The notes under the pieces are model-generated. The model was not told the origin of the DNA. It was given only the letters and a program-made list of their open reading frames with translations, and searched no databases. From assembly GCF_040807025.1 (NCBI RefSeq), contig NC_090944.1:114284738-114348737 (forward strand): a stretch of DNA of 64,000 bases, given 5' to 3'. The stretch comes from Struthio camelus (lineage: Eukaryota > Chordata > Aves > Struthioniformes > Struthionidae). The position numbers were made by a program, and so were the translations under genes. Below, one piece after another: positions 59,530 to 64,000 of the stretch. Each line of letters starts with the position of its first letter. Within the stretch, counting starts at the first letter, position 1.

Positions 59530-59700
59530 TAATATCACCTTGCTGCCATGGTACAATTAGGAGCCATTAATTTCTCCTCAGTTGATTCTGTAATTGCGCT
59601 GCAGAGCCTTTTGAAAACTGCATTTAAATTAGTCTGCAATTGAAAATAATGAAGGTTAAAACCCTCTTACACGATTTTATGATGAAATTACTTCCTTTGA
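59530..59700. other. AT-rich, homeodomain-site-rich block, candidate conserved element
   Basis: A stretch with several ATTA/TAAT cores (GCCATTAATTT, AAATTAGTCTGCAATTG) and ATTGC motifs in a non-coding interval. It looks like many vertebrate conserved non-coding elements, but conservation cannot be seen from one sequence. Confidence 0.2.
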
Positions 59701-62700
59701 CCCAGAAAACAGCTGTGGTAGCAACCAACTCTGCACAGGAACAAGACTAGAGGTTACTAATGTTATTAAGAGCTGGCTTTAGAAAGGTATCTCCACGAAA
59801 AGTGATTGGATTTGAAAATCAAAAGTGTATTGCACTCTGGAGTATCACAAGCAGCCACATGCCTGTTTTTCTCAAAGAAAAACACTTACCCATGCAAACA
59901 TGCGAGCACAAGCTGTGGCTGTTGCCCTGCCACAGCACGGGTGATAGCACTGACTCTTGGCTTTCCAAGTTCTTACAGGGTCCTGGGACAAAAGGCCCAG
60001 CCATGGGCGATGAATGTCCACACGTACTTCAAAAAGTATTTCCATTTGTGCCTTTGTGCATGCAGCTGCTGTGGTCAGACACGTAAAGCAGCGCTCCAGC
60101 AGCCAGCTGGCCTTTTGCACAGACAGACGCCTGATTTGCATGGGCGTAAATGCTGTGCAAATTTGTATGCTGAGTATGTGCCTGTGATTTTGGAAATCAG
60201 GATAATAGTCGTGGTTCTTCTGACTGCTCGGGGTGAGAGCACAACCACTTGACATGTCTTGTCAGTCTCTTCATTTCTTGCTCTGTGGGACTGTGGGGCT
60301 CTTTGGGTCTCACTGCTGCTGGCTCCTCTCCCAGTTTCGAAGATCAGTATTGCTGATTTTCCTTCATACATGCACCCCCTGCACTACAGCACCTGCCGGA
60401 GGATGGCAAAGGGAGCTTGTCAGTCCCTGCGTGGCAGGGGATTTTAGGCTGCCCATCTCACAGAGGGACACCTGAGAGCCGCAAGGAGATTTGCCTCGGG
60501 AAGACAGAACCAGAAACTTTTCTCTCCCACTATTGCCCTGGGGGGCTACTCCTTGTTGCATACGGCCACCCCTGAGCAGATGGGTGACCGTGGCTGCAAA
60601 GCACACTGCGGGGACCCCAGCACGCTGCTCTAGTCCTGCACTCGGGACTCCTTCCCAGTGCCTTGCTGCTGCCTCTTGCCTGGCTGGGACTGACCCCGGG
60701 GGCGAGGAGAAGAGCAGTGCCTGGCCCTGTGCACCCCTGTGAGCAGCAGGGAGGAGGAAGAGCTGTGAACAGAGCGGGGAAGGAGGCAGCTCTGCTGAGA
60801 GGTACTGCATCAAAAATAGGTCATCCCATAAGGTGAAAACAGTCAGATGCCGGCAGAGTGCAGAGGGGACGTGCTGCATATACCCACCCTGTTCTTATTC
60901 TTCCTGAATTTCTGTTTATGACCTATACTGGGGAAAGGGTACTGGGCAAAAACCAGTGCAGCCATTCTTCTATTTTCACTCTTGAGTTGTAGCTTGGAAG
61001 AGGGTAATTAAGGGTTTCTCTTAGCTGAAGGGACTTGAGGACTCTGAATTTGTCCCCCTGGGCGATTGTTTTGCAGTTAGCATTAGCTTCAGGAGCTCAG
61101 CTAACTTCTGTCCTGCCTGTCCAGCCCCCAGCTGAGCCTGGACCCATTGGCTGGCGTCTGGGAGGACCACTTGTCCCTCTTCAGCCTGGGCATCAAGGAG
61201 GAGCTGATAAGAACTTATTCTGTTCAGTCCCAGTGGGAAGGTGCATAGGCTCTGTAAACGGCTGCTATGGGCTGGCGTGCAGAAGGTTGAGGGTCTCCTG
61301 ACCTTGTCATGCCCCTTACCTATCTGTCTTTCCCTCCGGGACAGAGCATGCCCTGGCATAGTGAATGTAGAAGGCTTTGAGATGCAAAGTATGTAGCATA
61401 AATCTGGTTTTCACACTTCCAGGGTGGTTACAAAATGAGTAGGTAAAGGAGAGTGGCCTGAGGGTTTCTAGCTGCTTTGGGCAGTGGAGCAGCACTGAGC
61501 AAAGGCTGTGGCTGCCTCACCATGGTTGCTTGCTCAAACAGTGAACAAGGCTCTGGGACATATATCACTGCCAGCTCACGTATCAGCATCTTTGATGATG
61601 ATTTTCTGCTGTGCGATCCCAGTGCTCCAGGCTCCAGCACATGCAGAGTGTCCCTGGCCTGCTCAAACATGGCTGTCACCACCTGCTCAGTGCTGTTAGC
61701 CCTGAGACCCAGTTCACTATGACTTTAAAGCTTTCCCCTGGCTCTACTCCAGCAAACTTGCAGACTTTCTCAGCCTCCCCTTCCCTAAACTGCTTTGCCT
61801 GAGCTTTCCTCTGCTCCTTGAGAGCCCTCTCCTTGAGAGAGATGGCTTTCAGCCATCTCCACCCTTTCTGGGTCTCTGCATTTCATCGGTTCCCATCTGG
61901 AGCCCATCTCTGCACTCGTACATCTTGCTGGTGCACGCGCATGTCTGTGCTCCAGCAAGGGGGAGGGACCGCACTTCTCCTGGAAGAGTCTGCTCCAAAA
62001 CCCCACGGGTGGCGAGGATATCCTTCTGGCATGCACCCCAACACGTTTGCCCTCCAATTGTGGTGTTTATGTGGGCACTTGTTAAACACAGGACATAGCT
62101 GAAAAGGTGAAGACTTTGCAGTAGCACTAAACCCTCACTGACCCTTTTCCCTCTCCCCCAAATTGTGTACCGTTTACCAACTGAGCCCCTATGTTCAGCT
62201 CAGAGAACTCCCCAGAGCAAAACCAGCTGGGCTGAAACCTAACGCTGAGCAAGCTGTGTAAGCTGAAGCAGTTGGTTTACTTTAGCTGATCAAACAGTCT
62301 TTCTCTGGCCTCCTTTATGTTAAACCTCCTGATGAGATTCAGGGATGCTGCGCAGCCAGGATGCAATGGGGAAGGTTATTGGGTAGGACTCACAAAGTGA
62401 AGCCAGCTCCTGCAGAGAGTGATTAGCAACTAGGCATACACTCACGGTTCCTGAGAGTCTTCATGAAGCTGATTAGGGCACTGAAGAGATTTATTTGTGA
62501 TGAAAGACAAAAATCAGTAGATGTAGATCCTGAGCAGATGCACAGGTGCACACGCAGCCTGGCTGGGAGCAGGGGAGATCAGAGGGTGGTGCAGAGTATG
62601 AGTGCATAGCCAGGGACAGGAACAACATTTTTCAGATCATTATCTATTTGTTATGTGGCGTGACCACTAGCTTAGGAACTGTATTGGCTTGACATTGTTG

Positions 62701-63739
62701 TCGCTTGACGCAAAGAGCTAGAAAAACCTCTGAGTTAAGGGCATGGAAACAAGCGGCAGCGAGCTAGCGGAGCTGCATGGTGATGGTGGGAGCAGCAGCT
62801 GGGGAGTTGTCTGCCCAGGGCGCTGCTGGAGGGCTGCTGATGGGGCTGAGCAAGGTGCTGGGGGGGCAGGCAGATTTCCCATTGCCCTTGTGCACAGCTC
62901 CATCACACCGAGCGTGACGAGGACCGGAAGCTGTCGTTCTCTGGCGTTTGTGCAGCGGGGAGTGGGCATGTACCTGCGCAGATACCGGGTGGCGTTGCGG
63001 TGAGACAGGTACCTCTGACTGCCACAGGGGATGGAGGAAGGGCACTTGCCGCTACGCATAACGCGGTGTGAGACACCCTGGATAACGGACTGTGCTCTGA
63101 TTCAGACCATTCGCCCTGCCCGCTGGCAGTCTGCATGTCTGTAAAACACTCGGAGGAACGCTGCCCGATAACTGCCTTCCCTCCTAAGCGGGAGCGCGAC
63201 ACCCACTGCTCCTCCCGTGAGAGCAGGAAATATTCTCCAAGAGAACAAGCTTCGAGTAAACGGAGGAGTCTCCCCCCTCCTCGTCATCCTGCGAGCGGCC
63301 TGTGGCAACGGGGCCGCTGAAGAGGGAGGCCAAGGTCTGAGAGGAGAGCAAAGCCGCTCACCCCTGTGACGGGACTTCCCCAAGCCCCAAGTCGCTCCTT
63401 CGCCCACCAACAGAAGGGACCGTCAACCTTGCCCAGCTGCGTTTGCCTTCAGGTTTGCATCTTGCTACTGTCACTGTAACATTAGTGAAGGAATTAGGAC
63501 CTCAGCCCCGAGGAGCGCGCGAGCTCCGCACAGCCAGCGCTCCGAAAACGGGTGATCGTTTCAGACCTGCCGCTTGGGTTCACCCAGTCTGGAGCCTACG
63601 GAGAAGCTCCCATGTGGAAGTGGGAGGCTTTCACCCAAACTGGAGGTTTGTTTAGGGCAGTTTTGATCAAAGCTTTATTCTGAAACTCACAACCTGGCCC
63701 AGAAAGTGATGGGGATGTAGGTCGGGAGGGGGGATCGGG

Positions 63740-64000
63740 GCGGGGGGCCCAGGCCGGGCCCCCTCGGCGCCCCCGCGGCAGCGCCGCCCGCCCGCCAGGG
63801 GGCGCGGCGGCAGCGGCGGCAGGGCCATCGGGGCGGGGGCGGGGCGCCTCGCTAGCCCCGCCCCTCGGAGCGGCGCGCCCCGCCCCTCTTTGTTGCGGCC
63901 GCCAATGGGGGCGCGGCGGGGAGCGGCGCCGCGGCATGGGGCGCCGCGGTTGGCGGTGGCGGCGGCGGTGGCGGGCAGGTGCGGGGGGACCGGCCGGGGC
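63740..64000. promoter_or_regulatory. CpG island with CCAAT and GC boxes at the right edge (possible VASH2 promoter)
   Basis: Extremely CpG-rich to the end of the window. It has GC boxes (CCCGCCCCT near 63856 and 63880) and a CCAAT box in GCCGCCAATGGGGG at about 63900. A plus-strand ATG at 63936 opens a frame that runs off the edge with an Arg/Trp-rich translation I do not recognise. In other vertebrates VASH2 follows FLVCR1 on the same strand, so this may be its promoter; no VASH2 coding sequence is visible. Confidence 0.55.

Larger units (their letters stand above)
51976..63700. other. Gene-poor interval between FLVCR1 and the right-edge CpG island
   Basis: I find no exon I can assign, no complete CR1 and no RNA gene. 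Many overlapping open frames at about 57500-63400 follow from raised GC content and show no domain or splice logic. A CTCTG microsatellite lies at 54198-54225. Confidence 0.5.

Noticed and set aside
57500-63400. Clusters of 80-150-codon open frames
   Set aside because: They overlap on both strands in many frames, lack splice logic and known motifs, and are expected in GC-richer DNA.

Overview
The window is vertebrate genomic DNA with long introns, CpG-island promoters and sparse repeats. The recognisable dispersed repeats are 5'-truncated CR1 LINEs, the dominant repeat family of birds (also found in other reptiles). Together with GC-rich first exons and moderate intron sizes, this points to a bird. 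The species cannot be told from the sequence. Gene order matches the vertebrate block NSL1 - TATDN3 - SPATA45 - FLVCR1 - (VASH2), known from human 1q32.3.

Layout. 1-10775: the 5' four coding exons of NSL1 (minus strand, kinetochore MIS12-complex subunit); its 3' part lies beyond the left edge. NSL1 introns carry two antisense CR1 fragments. 10776-10871: a 96-bp head-to-head promoter shared with TATDN3, inside a CpG island. 10872-16322: TATDN3 (plus strand, TatD-family metal-dependent hydrolase), complete in 10 exons, 274 aa. 20331-31293: a second, diverged TATDN3-like copy in the same orientation. Eight exons are recognised, and seven have exactly the same length as their counterparts in TATDN3. 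It carries a stop codon in exon 3', a one-base deletion in exon 6' and an Asp-to-Asn change at a catalytic position; exons 1, 4 and 5 were not found. I read it as an old tandem paralogue that is probably now a pseudogene. 33847-34116: SPATA45 (minus strand), a single 89-aa coding exon. 36501-48211: FLVCR1 (SLC49A1, major facilitator transporter of choline/ethanolamine and reported haem exporter), complete in 10 exons, 525 aa, with a long 3'UTR probably ending near 51975. 52000-63700: a gene-poor interval in which I recognise no gene. 63740-64000: a CpG island with a CCAAT box and GC boxes that runs off the right edge; by synteny it may be the VASH2 promoter.

The genes are not a pathway or operon. 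NSL1 and TATDN3 share a promoter and the others are linked only by conserved synteny. The most unusual element is the second TATDN3-like locus. Gene names rest on my recollection of the human proteins and on exon-by-exon translation by eye; no alignment or search was run.
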